This document shows, one piece after another, positions 1 through 10,890 of a DNA stretch of 64,000 bases. Position 1 is the first letter of the stretch, and every line of letters begins with the position of its first letter. The stretch is from positions 186,001 through 250,000 of the forward strand of contig QRFJ01000501.1 of assembly GCA_006176705.1 (NCBI GenBank). The letters are read 5' to 3'. The translations under genes and the position numbers were made by a program. Below the pieces are notes generated by a model. That model did not search any database, had not been told where the DNA came from, and saw only the letters and a program-made list of their open reading frames with translations. Source of the DNA: Cocos nucifera (Eukaryota > Streptophyta > Magnoliopsida > Arecales > Arecaceae).

Positions 1-300
1 TTAGGATGAGGTTCTACTCCTATTCCTAATAAGGCTATAGGGGCACAAAAGGATCGTTGAAGGGGCCTCTCCCCGCATCCCGACTTAAGTAATCGAGGTC
101 TTTCCTTTAGCTCAATGTTAGGATGAGGTTCTCCTCCTATTCCTAATAGGGCTATAGGAGCACAAAAGGGCTGTTGAAGGGGCCTCTCCCCACATCCTGA
201 CTTAAGTAACGAAGGTCTTCGCTTTAGCTTAATGTTAGGACAAGGCTCTCCTCTTGTTCCTAATAGGACTAACTTCGTCTAATGACAAAGTTCGGAAGGC
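1..300. repeat. Tandem repeats, 3' region of Tat element T1
   Basis: Two and a half units of about 117 bp start near 1, 118 and 236. Each unit opens with a GTTAGGATGAGG-like block, has a CACAAAAGG(A/G) block in the middle and ends with a cytosine-rich stretch and an AATCGAGGTCTT-like block. Related repeats lie at 52640-53191 and 59450-59960, in each case just beyond the integrase end of a minus-strand Tat pol. Tandem repeats downstream of pol are known in Tat-lineage elements. The tract is cut by the left window edge. Confidence 0.85.
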
Positions 301-370
301 TATTTCCTATCACCATAGTTTTACACCAAAATCAAAGATATTAAAATAAGAAAATTTTATTGAAATGAGA

Positions 371-1629
371 TTATTGATAGTACATGCATATGTTCTCCGA
401 GCTCCATGGGCGTGGGAGATCGGTGCCTCCAAGCTCCTTCAAGTAGTAAGTTCCAGGTCGGATGATCTCTTTGACTTCATAAGGATCTTCCCAATTTGGG
501 ATGAGCTTCCCTTGGTTTTGAGGTTGTAAAATGGCTGCTCGTTGAAGTACCAAGCCCCTCACTTTGAATATTTTGCCTTTGACTCTGAAGTTATAATAGC
601 GGGCCACTCTTCATCTATAATCGGACATCCAAACTTGGGCTTCTTCTCATTTTTTCTCCAGCAGATCGAGGTTTGCTCTGAGATCCTGTAAATTGCATTG
701 CTCGCTGAAGGCTACAATCCATGTTGATGGCAACTTGAGCTCTATCGGAATGACTGCTTCCGTTTCAAAAGCTAGAGTGAAAGGCATTTTTCTAATTGGC
801 AGCTTCTGGGTAGTTTGGTATGCCCATAGGACATGGTAGAGTTTATCCACCCAAGTCTTCTTTGCTCTTCCAAGTCTTGCTTTGATACCTTGCAGCACGG
901 TTCTGTTTGTTACTTCTGCTTCGTTGTTTGCTTGTGGATGGGCAACTGATATAAAATGATGGAAGATGTTCAAATTTTCATAGGACTCGGTAAATCTTGC
1001 TCCAGAAACTACCGTCCATTACCTATTATGAGGGTTCGAGGCAAGGCAAATCTGCAAATGATCAACTTTTAGACGAAGTCCTACACTTTAGCTTTAGTGA
1101 TTTAAGTCAAAATTTCAGCCTCAACCCATTTTGTGAAATAATCTATTGCCACCAAGAGGAACTTATGCTATCCAGATGCCATGAAAAAAGGTCTGAGTTT
1201 AGCCATCCCCCATTGAGCAAATGGCCACGGGGTGCTCAAGGGTGTAAGCTCAGAAGCCAACTGCCTTTGGATGTTTGCATTTCTTTGATAGTGATCACAT
1301 TTCTTGACATACTCTATAGAATCATGATACAAGATTGGCCAATAATAATCCTACTAAAGTAGTCTGTGTGATAAGGATCTGGCCCCCACATGACTTCCGC
1401 AGATTCCTTCATGCACTTCTCACAAGGCAAAGTTGGCTTCTGAAGGCCTGAGATATCTCAAGAGTGGTAAGGAATATAACCTTTTACATAGCTTGCCTTC
1501 ATGTAGAACATACCGAGAAGCTTGATTTTTGAGTTTTTGAGCTTCTTTTGGATCATAAAGAAGAACTCCTTCCTTGAGATAAGCAATCAGTAGGTCAATC
1601 CAACATGGCACATGGTCAACTTGCATCAC
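371..1629 (-). pseudogene. Tat T1 integrase (degenerate)
   Basis: Minus-strand integrase in three readable blocks. 1420-1629 is the N-terminal linker region with a SLPLLRYLRPSEA motif, typical of Tat pol between RNase H and the zinc-binding part. 647-973 is the distal catalytic core, with an HPQANNEAEVTNR block that carries the last acidic residue. 371-607 is the C-terminal domain, with LVLQRAA and WEDPYEVKEIIRPGTYYL. The segment 974-1419, which should hold the zinc finger and first catalytic Asp residues, is broken by frameshifts and stops. The family joins element cDNA to the genome with a 5-bp target duplication. Non-functional as read; T2 has a second copy at 60061-61316. Confidence 0.8.
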
Positions 1630-1632
1630 AAA

Positions 1633-2463
1633 CTATCGTTCTTCCGAACTTGGGCATTTTAGAATTTCAAAAAATATTTCTTTGAGTTGTTTGGCTGGTG
1701 CTAAAGTTGCCAATTTAGAAAGAAGGTCAGCTTTTGTATTTTCTATCCTTAAAATCTGTTGGATGCTAAAACTACTGAAGGTCGGGGTTAAGTTCTTCAC
1801 TTTTTTAAGATATTTTATCATGCTTTTCTTCTGGGCTTCATAACTACCGCTAACCTATCCGACCATCAGTTGGGAATCACTAGAGACTTGGAACCGATCT
1901 ATTTCTAACTCTTTAGCTATCTTTAACCCTGCAATCAGAGCTTCATATTCGGCCCCATTATTAGTTGGAGGGAATTCAAAGCATAATGCATATTCAACAA
2001 TGACTCTCTCTGGGTTAACCAAGATTAGCCCTGCGCCTGCACTAGAAGCATTGGATGAGCCATCTACATATAGGATCCAAAAATCTTCAAGAAGGTCGGC
2101 TCTCTCTTCAGGAGAGCCTGGCTGCAACCATGGAATGCTGGTTTCATTCTGTTCAAGCTTGGCTTCATTTGGAATGGTGCATTATACTATAAAATCTACT
2201 AATATCTGGGCATTGATTGATGGCTGAGGCTAGAAGTTGATATCAAATTTTGTAAGTTCGATTGCCCATTTTGCGATTCTTCTGGAGGTATCCATTCGAT
2301 GAAGGACTACTTTAATTGGTTGATCAGTGAGGAGAGTTATGGTGTGCCCCTGAAAATAGGATCGAAGCCTCTGAGCTACAATCAGTAGAGCATAAGTTAG
2401 TTTTTTTAACTTCGTATACCTAATCTCGACATCCCTCAGGATCCGACTTATGTAGTAGATCGA
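1633..2463 (-). pseudogene. Tat T1 RNase H (degenerate)
   Basis: The ribonuclease H domain is on the minus strand. 1855-2127 encodes YVDGSSN, the NNGAEYEAL block and SDSQLMVG, which carry the first three acidic residues of an RNase H fold. 1633-1821 continues with NTKADLLSKLAT, which carries the last Asp. The domain removes the RNA template strand during cDNA synthesis. It directly follows RT (2464-3303), as in Ty3/gypsy polyproteins. A stop and frame change separate the blocks near 1830, and 2128-2463 holds the degraded start of the domain. The active-site residues are retained, so decay appears to come from stops and frameshifts rather than lost motifs. Confidence 0.85.
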
Positions 2464-3660
2464 TCATTGTACTTTCACCTCTTTTTTGACTAGCACTGCT
2501 ACTAGGGATGCTAGGGAGACCGCTAGGTACAAAAATAGATTCTCTCCATGTTTGAGCTTGGCCAATAGGGAAGGTGAGTAGAGGTAGTCCTTGAGCTCTT
2601 TAAAAGCTTGTTGGCATTTAGTGGTTTGGTAGAAGTTCTTTGGTTGCTTGAGAACTTGAAAGAAAGGCATGCATTGCTCGACCGACCTCGAGATGAAGTG
2701 GTTCAAGGATGCCACCTTTCTAGTCAGGTGCTGGACTTTTTTGATTATTTTTGGAGTAGTCATCTCTTGAATGGCCCAAATCTTTACCAGATTTGCTTCA
2801 ATCTCGTGCCTTGATACCATGAATCCCAAAAATTTTTCTGAAGTCACACCGAAGGCACACTTGGTCGAGTTCAACTTCATCTTGTATCTCCGAAGGACGT
2901 CAAAGGTTTTCTCAAGGTCGACAATATGATTTGTTGAAGCTTGGCTCTTGACAAGTATGTCATCTACAAATACCTCCAGGTTACGATCGATCTGCTCCAT
3001 GAAGATCTTATTGACCAAGTGCTGGTATGTTGCTCCTGCATTTTTTAGTCCAAAAGGCATAACCCTATAATAGTAAAGACCATGATCAGTAATGAAAGTA
3101 GTTTTCTTCTCATCTTTTGGTGCCATCCAGATTTGATTATAACCGGAGTAAGCATCCATGAAAGTGAGGAGCTCGTGGCCCGAGGTTGCATCCACCAGCT
3201 GATCTATTTTGGGCAAGGGGTAGCTATCTTTTGGGCAAAATTTATTCAACTTTTTGAAGTCTATGCATATTCTCCACTTGCCATTTGCCTTTTTGATGAG
3301 CACGACGTTGGAGACCCAGTTCAGATAGTTAACTTCTTAGATGAATTCGGCCTTGAGGAGCTTGTCAACTTTCTCTGCAATCACTTTCTACCTCTCTAGA
3401 GCATGGCTGCACATCTTCTCTTTCACTGGCCGACGTTTAGGATTAATAGCCAGGCAATGTTTCATGACCTCCGCATCAATTTCGGGCATATCATCAGGGA
3501 CCCAAGCAAAAATATCTACATTCCTCCATAGAAATTCGATAAGCTACTCTCGCATCTCTTCTACTCAGTTGGAGCCGATCTGCACTATGTGCTCTGCATT
3601 TCCATCATTCAGTGGGAAGGAAACAGGGTCTTTCATAGGCTCTCCCCGCTATTCCATTAG
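2464..3660 (-). pseudogene. Tat T1 reverse transcriptase (degenerate)
   Basis: The longest intact block of this pol (2464-3303, 279 codons). It has KWRICIDFKKLNK, the FMDAYSGYNQI block with a catalytic Asp, the VMPFGLKNAGATYQ block and VFVDDILVKS, the catalytic Asp pair. Most Ty3/gypsy RTs read YVDD or FVDD here. After RT come the connection domain and the start of RNase H. Upstream (3304-3660) the N-terminal RT region is readable in pieces, with a TAG-type stop inside an EVNYLNWVSNVV-like block. It would copy element RNA into cDNA in virus-like particles. Upstream stops make it inactive as read. Confidence 0.88.
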
Positions 3661-3719
3661 TTCATCATGGATATCCAACCCATCAACCAGACAAGGATCT
3701 GGCTGCTCACCCCTCTGAA

Positions 3720-4180
3720 GGCAATTGAATAGTAATGCCTCGCCAGGGCTTGATCTCCTCTAACTTCTCTGATCCCATAGCTTGTTAGCAACTTTATTTT
3801 CAAGCAGTATGTTGACACTACTGCCTGAAGTGCATTTAGACCAAGTCGATCAAGGATTGCATTGTAAGTAGAGGAAACTTTTACTACAAAAAAGTTGACC
3901 TACGCTCTGGCCCATTTAGGGTATTGTCCTGTAGCCACAGTTAGTGTTATTATTTTCTTAACTGGCAAAGCATCTCGAATGAAACCCACTAATGGGGAAC
4001 TCATAGATCTCAGGTGGTTATTAGGTATAAATATTTTAAAGAAAGCATTGTAAAATAGGACATCAGCAAAGCTTTCAATATCTATCAGAATGCGACGTAC
4101 ATCATAGTCAGCAATGTTTAGAGAAATTACAATCACATCGTTATGCATGAACTAAACTTCTTGAGCATCTTCATCAGTAA
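3720..4180 (-). pseudogene. Tat T1 aspartic protease region (degenerate)
   Basis: The block at 3900-4148 matches the Tat retropepsin region: HNDVIVISLNIADYDVRRIL followed by a DIESFADVLFYNAF block. The usual active-site sequence here is a D-x-G/S-S-A-D type. In this copy the Gly/Ser positions are altered (DIESFAD), so catalysis is unlikely. The sequence to 3720 on the RT side is a linker. In the family this domain cleaves the Gag-Pol polyprotein. The same region is at 63470-63830 in T2. Confidence 0.7.
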
Positions 4181-5790
4181 AAGTTATTGGTTCTTCAGTC
4201 CTCTGCTTCTTCGCTTCCCCTATCGATCTGCCAGCCTTTCCCTATCAAAGTCCTCCAAAAATGGTGTTGATGATGCCGAGGGGTGGCCGATCTCATTACT
4301 GCTCTTCTCTCCTCGATTGTTTGGGCTGCGGCAGCACCTTTGGTCGATCTTCCCTTACTTCAGGCTGACATCATAGAAATCGACCAAGCTGATCTCACCT
4401 GATGAGCTCCTCGATCTCATCTTAGAGCTGGATATATTTTTCAGTATCGTGACTATGGTCATGATGGTAGAGGCAGTACTTGTTAGGATTTTACCTACCA
4501 AGATGAGACCACATCTTCTTCGGCCTCGACAGCTGCTCCTTGATCTCCATCAGAACTTGAGTCTTTGGAGCATTGAGAAGAGCATAGGTGTGGAACCTTC
4601 TAGGGGGAGAGTTTCGTCATGCCCTTTGATTAGGGCTTCTCTAACAAGGAGCTCGAGGAGGAGTTCAAGCTCATCTGCACTCAGGATGAGTTCTAGAGTG
4701 CGGCCGAGCTTCGCTTGGCTTTTTTTCAACTACGGACTTGCTTGAATCATCTACCTGCCACTCTCTCATAGCTTCTTCATCCTTCACCTTGAAGGCCTCT
4801 TCAGCCTAAGCCAGCATATTAGCAAAATTTTTGGGGTACTTCTTCTCCAAGAAGAATAGCAAATCATTCTTTTGGAGGTCATCCTTTAGTGCGGCCATTG
4901 CAATGGACTAGTCCAAGTTTCGAACCTCCAGAGTAGCAGCATTGAAGCATTAACATAGGCCCAAATGGACTCCCCTTCCTTTTGCTTGATATGAATGAGG
5001 GAATTCAAGCCTCATCGGGGACATCGACTGCTGATAAAGTGAGCCCTGAATTGATGGCTCATTTGATCGAAAAAAAGATAGTACCCGATTTAAGGACTGA
5101 GTACCAGTTCTTGGCTTCTCCCTTTAGGATGGAGGGAAAAGTTCAGCATAGGATGGCGTCGGGCATGCCATGGAGCAGCATCATTATCTGAAAAGCCTTT
5201 CGATGATCGACTGGATCAGCAGTCCCATCATAGCTCTCAAACTATGGGAGCTTAAAGTTCGGTGGATTTGGTTTCTGCATGATTTGATGAGAGAAAGGAA
5301 GGTTAGTGCAGATATCATTACCATGAGAGAAGAAATCCAGGCAAAGTTTCTCAATCTGTCGGTTCATTTCTTGCAACTTTCAATCCAAGAGATCTTTGCG
5401 GTCATGGATCTCTGAAGTTTTCTGACTGAACGGGGGTAGAATCCCTCCAGGGGTAAAGTCATGGTCAGAGCAAGGGCTCCTTGCCCTCTGCTTCCGTTTC
5501 TTGAAGGTGACCGACCGACTCACCCAAATCGATCATTCCCAGACTGGGTCCAGGGGTTCTAAAGAAATCCGCTCCAACCAAGCTGACACCGAAGGTCGCT
5601 GCTGCTACATGGTCTGCACTGCTTTAGTGAGGCCCCTAACCTACTAAACCAGTAGGTTAAATTGCTCTGCATCCACCATTGCTGTTGGTGGAACTTGAGA
5701 TATCGGGGATGAGATGGGGGCAGGCAAATTTGAATGAGATTTGGTCATAGAGGTGGTCGACCATCGGGTGGAAGCCTTTTTAGGAGGCAT
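4181..5790 (-). pseudogene. Tat T1 gag (degenerate)
   Basis: The likely start is the ATG at 5788-5790 (minus), giving MPPKKASTRW and a Ser/Thr/Pro-rich N terminus, as in Tat Gag. The middle, around 4760-5010, reads as a capsid region with an LIHIKQKEGES-like block, an AMAALKDDLQKNDLLF block and an EKKYPKNFANMLA-type end. These resemble the retrotransposon_gag region (PF03732). Several stops are present, including one about 50 codons in. Gag forms the particle that packages element RNA. I do not see a clear zinc knuckle. The call rests on position and the capsid motifs. Confidence 0.65.
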
Positions 5791-5890
5791 CCTCGTGAGA
5801 TCGACTGGAGAAGAAGAACTTCGAAGGGGAAGGAGAGAGATCTCTGTTGAGCACTTGTTTAAGAATAATAGAACCTCAAAAAAAAGAGGG

Positions 5891-5910
5891 CTCTTCTTCT
5901 AGCACCAATT
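5891..5910 (-). promoter_or_regulatory. Putative primer binding site of Tat T1
   Basis: On the minus strand the sequence just inside the LTR reads TTGGTGCTAGAAGAAGAG. It lies 1-2 bases from the LTR end and starts with the TGG expected of complementarity to a tRNA 3' CCA. I did not assign the tRNA. Confidence 0.55.
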
Positions 5911-5911
5911 A

Positions 5912-6745
5912 TATTGGTGTGAAATCTAGTTAACACCGGATTTGAGGCCAGAGTCGGAGAAGATGAGGCAGCCACCGGTGACCTACAAAATAAGTCTCAT
6001 CACGAGTCAGGGGTGGTGGCTCCGGCAAGATTCTCCAATGATCAAGTCAACTCTTTCGACCAACAGAAATAAAGTGCTCAGAAAAGAATGTGGTAGAGTA
6101 TCGAGAGGGAGAAGAGTGCTCATGAAAAATATATTTGGAGGGTCCTTTTTATAGATGGATTCTATAACAAACTAATGATGACAGTCATAACAATCAAGTA
6201 GTGGGCTATTCGGAGCCATGTGGAGTTTATTATGGGAGGTGGTGTCTATTGTCATGACGTGCCAATCCATTGGGATTTAATAGTTGAAGTTCAGAGGAGG
6301 TAGGCATTGGTAGCGAAGAGCTTTAAGTTTTATCAATTTTAGAGGAGTTTGGACTCCTTTAGTGTCATCTGTGTGTAAGTGGGTTCATGCTGTGTAGATT
6401 GCCAAATCCACGTAGGCGTGGAGGCCCTTCTAGGCGACTGCATGGAGTTTGATCGGAAGGGGTTCGAAAGTCCACTGGAGAAATTTTGAAGAAAGTCCGT
6501 TGGAGGAATCTAGAAGGTGGTCTGTTGGAAGGATTCGAAAGAAGTTTGACTGATGGAGAAGTCCGATTGAGGGTGTAGTCCGAAAGAAGTCTGACTGATG
6601 GAGGAGTCTGGCTGAAGGACAAGTTCGAAAGACTCACGATCGAGGAAAGCTGACTCCCTAGGGTGGAGGAGCTCGGCCAACCCCGCCATTCAAGCTCATC
6701 TAGAAGAGGTCCAGAGGGATCTTGCAAATTTGGTCGAGGGTCAAT
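5912..6745 (-). repeat. Tat LTR1 (5' LTR of T1)
   Basis: It aligns with 10891-~11790 in the same orientation. Shared blocks are the TTGGTG terminus, a GATGAGGC stretch, AAAGTGCTCAGAAAA/GGAGTGCTCAGAAAA, the TATAGATG block, a TGATG(A/G)TGACAGTCATAAC block and GCCA(T/C)GTGGAGTTT. The distal part (6440-6700) is a degenerate series of short purine-rich repeats with GGAAGGGGTTCGAAAG-like units. The right end is poorly defined because the next sequence differs from that beside LTR2. Confidence 0.7.
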
Positions 6746-8215
6746 CTTGGTCGTCGCTACCGGATGAAATCATTCAGCAATCAGATATCCGGTAGAACTT
6801 CAACAGGACTGGATTTCCCTCCAACACAATGGAATGAAGTAAATAAGGCAATCGCAAACACTAAAAAATTTATAGTGGTTCGGTGCCTCTTACAACTACA
6901 TCCACTTCTCAAGGCCTACTTGGAAATTTTACTATAATCTCTCCAAGATTACAGTCATATAGTTTTCTAAGGCTCACTATCCAAAACATAGTTGAATTTT
7001 ACATGTCAATCTTTGGCTCACAATCCAATTTTTAGGTTTGGACACGCCTTCCCCTTAACTTCAAAACCCTATTGAAGATAAGTTATAAGAAAGAGGAAGG
7101 TTGAACAACAAAACTGAACAAAAAGCTCCTTTGATAAGCAAATAAGTCGATGAAGCTTTTTGGAGTCTTCTTGGAGGGAGGATTTGAACTATTTGAGCTT
7201 GTCTTCTTGCAGAATGAAATCACTTGATTTGATGTTTCTTGAAGTTGAGACTGGAATGCTCTCTTTTCAAAGCTCTTTTGTCTCTTTTTCTTAACTTTTT
7301 GATCCCTTTCAATGATTTTATTGTTATGTCACTTCCTCCAAGTGTTTTGTAGGTGATTTTTCACGTTTGGATGGCTAGAGAATTCTATTTGATCATTGGA
7401 GAAGTAAAATGATCATTTGAACCAAATCTACATAGTTTTGGATAGTCTGTAGAAACTAGCCATTGGAGCTCGAGTCGAACCTCGAGTCGACTCAAACCTC
7501 AGCTCGAGGCCTTTTGCTCCGCTCGTTCCTCCGCTCGAGAGTTTTTGTGTGAAGATTAGTCTTTCTATATTTTACTGAGACTTTAGCTCATAGACCTCGA
7601 GTCGACTCAAGCCTCTACTCGAGACTATGCCAAACTTTGCTTCAAAATCATCTTATGTATTTCTCCTAAGACTTCGACTCGAGAACCTCGAGTCAACTCA
7701 AGCCTCTACTCGAGATCTTATCCTAAAATCATCATTCTCTAGATTTTCACTGAGACTTCAACTCGAGAACCTTGAGTCGACTCGAGCCTCTACTCAAGAC
7801 TGTTCCTTCTAAAATTTTTGCATGCCAGTCTACATATCAGCTCGAGCTGAACAATGAGTCAAACCTCGAGTCGACTCATAGGCTTCTTATGCTGAAAAAT
7901 TTTAGTTTGCCCAAAAGTTTTCCTCTTGAATTTTGATTTTGGGATATCTTTTTCAAGCCTTGTTTTAGGTGTGATTTATGCTCCAAATGCCTCCAACTCT
8001 TCTCTATCAATTTTTAAATGCACTTATATGGATGTTTTATTTGATACTCTAAAATGCATTCTGAAATATGATCTCAACAACTTCATTAGTTCAAATATAT
8101 ACTCAAATATTTTGTTACTCATCAAAATCAATCCTTGGGGTCAACAATCCAAGTATCAAAGATTGGTTGTATCTGTCCATCCAGTTTGGCTAAAAGGGAT
8201 TGCTTAAGGGTGCCA
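6746..8215. other. Unassigned AT-rich insertion between LTR1 and aORF copy A
   Basis: This stretch replaces the sequence that, by comparison with 11791-13230, should contain the aORF first exon. It has no convincing coding region. It begins with GC-neutral DNA (6750-6960), continues through AT-rich DNA, contains a minisatellite (7465-7885) and ends near 8215 where homology to copy B resumes. It may be a solo LTR or another non-coding repeat. I could not find terminal repeats or a target duplication. Confidence 0.5.
7465..7885. repeat. CTCGAG/GTCGAC-rich minisatellite
   Basis: Units of about 85 bp carry the block CGAGTCGACTCAAGCCTCTA followed by CTCGAGA(C/T). The best copies are near 7600, 7688 and 7772, with diverged copies at about 7470 and 7860. 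XhoI-like CTCGAG and SalI-like GTCGAC palindromes recur within each unit. An open frame over 7627-7812 translates the repeat twice but is most likely spurious. Confidence 0.8.
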
Positions 8216-10599
8216 CTTCTTTCATTCATAACTATAAAAAAAAAATTATTTTCTGTCCATTCTTAGAATTAGGACTTTCTCTTTGGAGGCATCTGAGAGA
8301 CTCAGTCCGTCGAGCTTCTGGGTTAGAAAGAGAAAATCTAGACTCAGCCAATAAACTAAAAAACTATCGAGCTCCTCTACTATCCAAACTGCTAGAAGGT
8401 TAGATCTTATTTAATCTTGATCTTAGCCCCTTTAATCTAGCAAGTATACATCCAAATCTTATTAACTATTTCTTTTGATTTTTCTTCTAACTTTAGTTTT
8501 TTATTGCTGCAGAAATGAACTTGGAAGAATTGAAGCATCTGTCCAAAGAACTTTGGGCTTACAAAAGAAAAGGTAGTGCACCCAAAGAGACCTCCAAGAA
8601 GGCAAAGATCAATGCTCCAAGCTCAATTGCATCCATCAAAACTGCCACTGCTCTCGAGGTTTTGGTACCTCCACTGGCTTCAAGCCTACCCACCGAGGTC
8701 CAAGCCCTAATGGCTCCTACTGAGAGGGAAGGCAGAGTTGAAAGAAAAGGATAGAAGTCACTTGCCAAGAAGGCTCAGCACAAACATAACTTCGAGGGAT
8801 CCAATGACGACAGTGCTGATTCTCTCTTCAATGATTGAAAGGTTGTTAAGTCTTTGATAGATGGGTGTACCTTATTGGAAGTCATGGATAGGATCGTTCA
8901 CATCGACTTTGAGCAATGGACCTGGGATACCCTTGGGACCTTCCTTGAGGTAACTATCCTATCCTCCATTTTTTGACTTGTCTGTGTGTTCTTTCATTAG
9001 CATGATTAATTTTACTTTCTGTAGATGGATCACCAGTTGATCGCCAACATCAAGGTGATCAATCTTTAGAAGGCTGAGGTGGCGAAGGTTCTTGAAGAAC
9101 ATAAGGCCGAGATCGATCACCTTCTAAAGGAGAAGTCTACTAAGGTCAGACGCATTTAGAAGGTGGTCCATAGTGTTGAACAAGCTTCGACTAAGGCAAA
9201 AGAGGAGTTGGCCTTAGAGGTAGAGAGGAAGAGGAAGAGGAAGGCAGAGGCCAAAATTATCGAGAATAAGAGGTAGATCTCGAAGGCCAAAGATCAAGCT
9301 ATCTCAGACTTCAAGGCCTCCAAAGAGATGGAAGATATAAAGATCAATTTTGCTAAGGTAGCCTTCATCAGAGGGTTTGAACTCTACCAAAGAAATATGG
9401 ATGAAAAGTTTTCCATGCTCGATCTCAGTTTTTTGGTAGGGAAGTCTTCTAACGATGAGGCTGGACCTTCCACTGCTGTTACCGATCTTCCATCTGCTGA
9501 GCCTCCTACTGGAACTTCTAAGACTGCTTAAGAATCCAAGACTGTCGAAGCCATGTCGAGCTCATCCACTACTCCTCCTCTAGAGGTTGGAGGCCTTTAA
9601 TAGTGGTACTTTTACTTTTTCTTCTATTTTTTCCTATACTCAAAATATTTTAATTAATGAAAGTAAATTCCTTTTCTTTGCTATACCTCTATGTCATGAT
9701 GCTTTTATGCATTAAATGTAATTTTTAGTTGAAGCTGAACCTCTACCTTAGGGTATCCCCTTGAAGACCCACGTCAAGAGTCTGAGGAAGGAAGTTCATC
9801 AAACTAAAAAGAAATTAAAGAAGGTTGAAAATGAGCTTCAAAAATCAAAGAAGAATTATGCAGAGGCTACAAATAAAATTATCCATCTTTGCCAAGCATG
9901 TAAAAAGAACTTCAAAGAGTATACTGATAAAAAGAATCATTTGAATGAAAATCTTGAGGAGATAAAAAATCATGCTAGTGAAAAGTCCTGGGCATTGACC
10001 ATGAAGATCAGCTCCCTCCAAGTTGAGCTCAATGCAGCAAAGAAAAAGATTCAACTATTAGAGGAGAGTTCGGCATGGTCCACCAACCGAGAGAAGTATG
10101 GTTGGGATTGGCCTAAAAGATTCTTAGAGCTTCAAAATCAATTGTCCAAGGCCGAGGATTCGTATAAGAGTTTTGAGCTTGGCTGGAGCGATCAAATTAC
10201 TAAGCTTCAATGGATAGCTCGGAAGGCTGATGAAGAGAACACTTGACTCCAAAAGCAGTTGGCAGATAGGGCTCAGGCCAATTCGAGTAGAGATTCAAAC
10301 GAGCTCCTTTCCTTGAGGGGCACGTTGGAGAACTTGTCTATAGTATATGGGAAAGACAAGATCGAACTACAACAATTGAAGATTCAGATGGTCTATCAAA
10401 AGAATGTTGTGAAGATGCTAAGGTCAAATCAGTTATTCTAAGGAAGAGGTTGAGAGAGATAGAAGAAGACTCCCGTAGATTAGAGAAATTACTAAGGGAG
10501 AGTTTGGCAGTGAGACGACAACTCGAAGAGAAAGTGAACAACTTGAAGCTCTCTCTCGTATTGGCTGGAGCCGACAATCCAAAGTCTGACTCTGAGTGA
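8216..10599 (+). pseudogene. Tat antisense ORF, copy A (Transposase_28-type, 5' truncated)
   Basis: Plus-strand gene opposite to pol, homologous to copy B (12670-52417). The inferred exons are end of exon 1 (8216-8398), exon 2 (8513-8949), exon 3 (9025-9585) and exon 4 (9729-10599). Introns begin GTTAGA, GTAACT and GTTGGA and end TGCAG, TGTAG and TTTAG, at positions matched in copy B. Exon 2 begins with a Lys-rich block (KRKGSAPKETSKKAK). Exons 3-4 are long coiled coils rich in Lys, Glu and Leu. The protein ends LVLAGADNPKSDSE, nearly as in copy B. In-frame stops (8752, 8837, 9067, 10243) and a frameshift near 10415 make it a pseudogene. The PF04195 domain is missing. Function is unknown for the family. 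Confidence 0.75.
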
Positions 10600-10890
10600 G
10601 ACTTCATGTTGTTATTTATTTATTTATTTTTGTAATCAGTCTTAAGGGCTTATGTAATGAAATTTAGTTTTAATGAAATAATATTTCTTTTAATTATCCT
10701 TCTGTGTTCTATCTCAATTTGATGCCTATTGGCCTCTTCATTTTCTTATCATGCCTGATATTGATGTTGTCTTGAAATAATAACCTCTGTCGGATGTCTT
10801 GTATATCTATCCTCGTTTATGAACATGGGTCTTTGGACTCGTTTAGGAGCAAATGCATCTATTTGCCTAGGAATCAGGAGTTTTCATACC
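10600..10890 (+). other. Downstream region of aORF copy A
   Basis: AT-rich, without a gene. TTTTAATGAAATA at about 10667-10679 recurs after copy B (52516-52530) and may be a polyadenylation region. The tandem repeats and pol that follow copy B are absent. The stretch stops exactly at the TG of LTR2. Confidence 0.45.

Larger units (their letters stand above)
1..6745 (-). mobile_element. Ty3/gypsy Tat-type retrotransposon T1 (partial)
   Basis: Minus-strand element. From right to left it has an LTR, a primer-binding-like site, gag, protease, RT, RNase H, integrase and a tandem-repeat tract; the 3' LTR lies off the window. The domain order PR-RT-RH-INT is that of Ty3/gypsy. Tat assignment rests on the integrase N-terminal and RNase H sequence style, the tandem-repeat 3' region and the associated antisense PF04195 ORF. 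All genes carry stops and frameshifts, so it is not autonomous as read. The right boundary of the LTR is uncertain. Confidence 0.8.

Noticed and set aside
997..1362. Plus-strand 121-codon open frame
   Set aside because: It lies antisense to the degenerate integrase core of T1 and has no family resemblance; a shadow frame.
7627..7812. Open frame encoding a LRLENLES-type repeat
   Set aside because: It is a translation of the ~85-bp minisatellite; flanking units are not open and no start context supports it.
7465..7885. CRISPR-like array
   Set aside because: Repeats are long, diverged and contiguous with no unique uniform spacers, and the DNA is a plant nuclear sequence.
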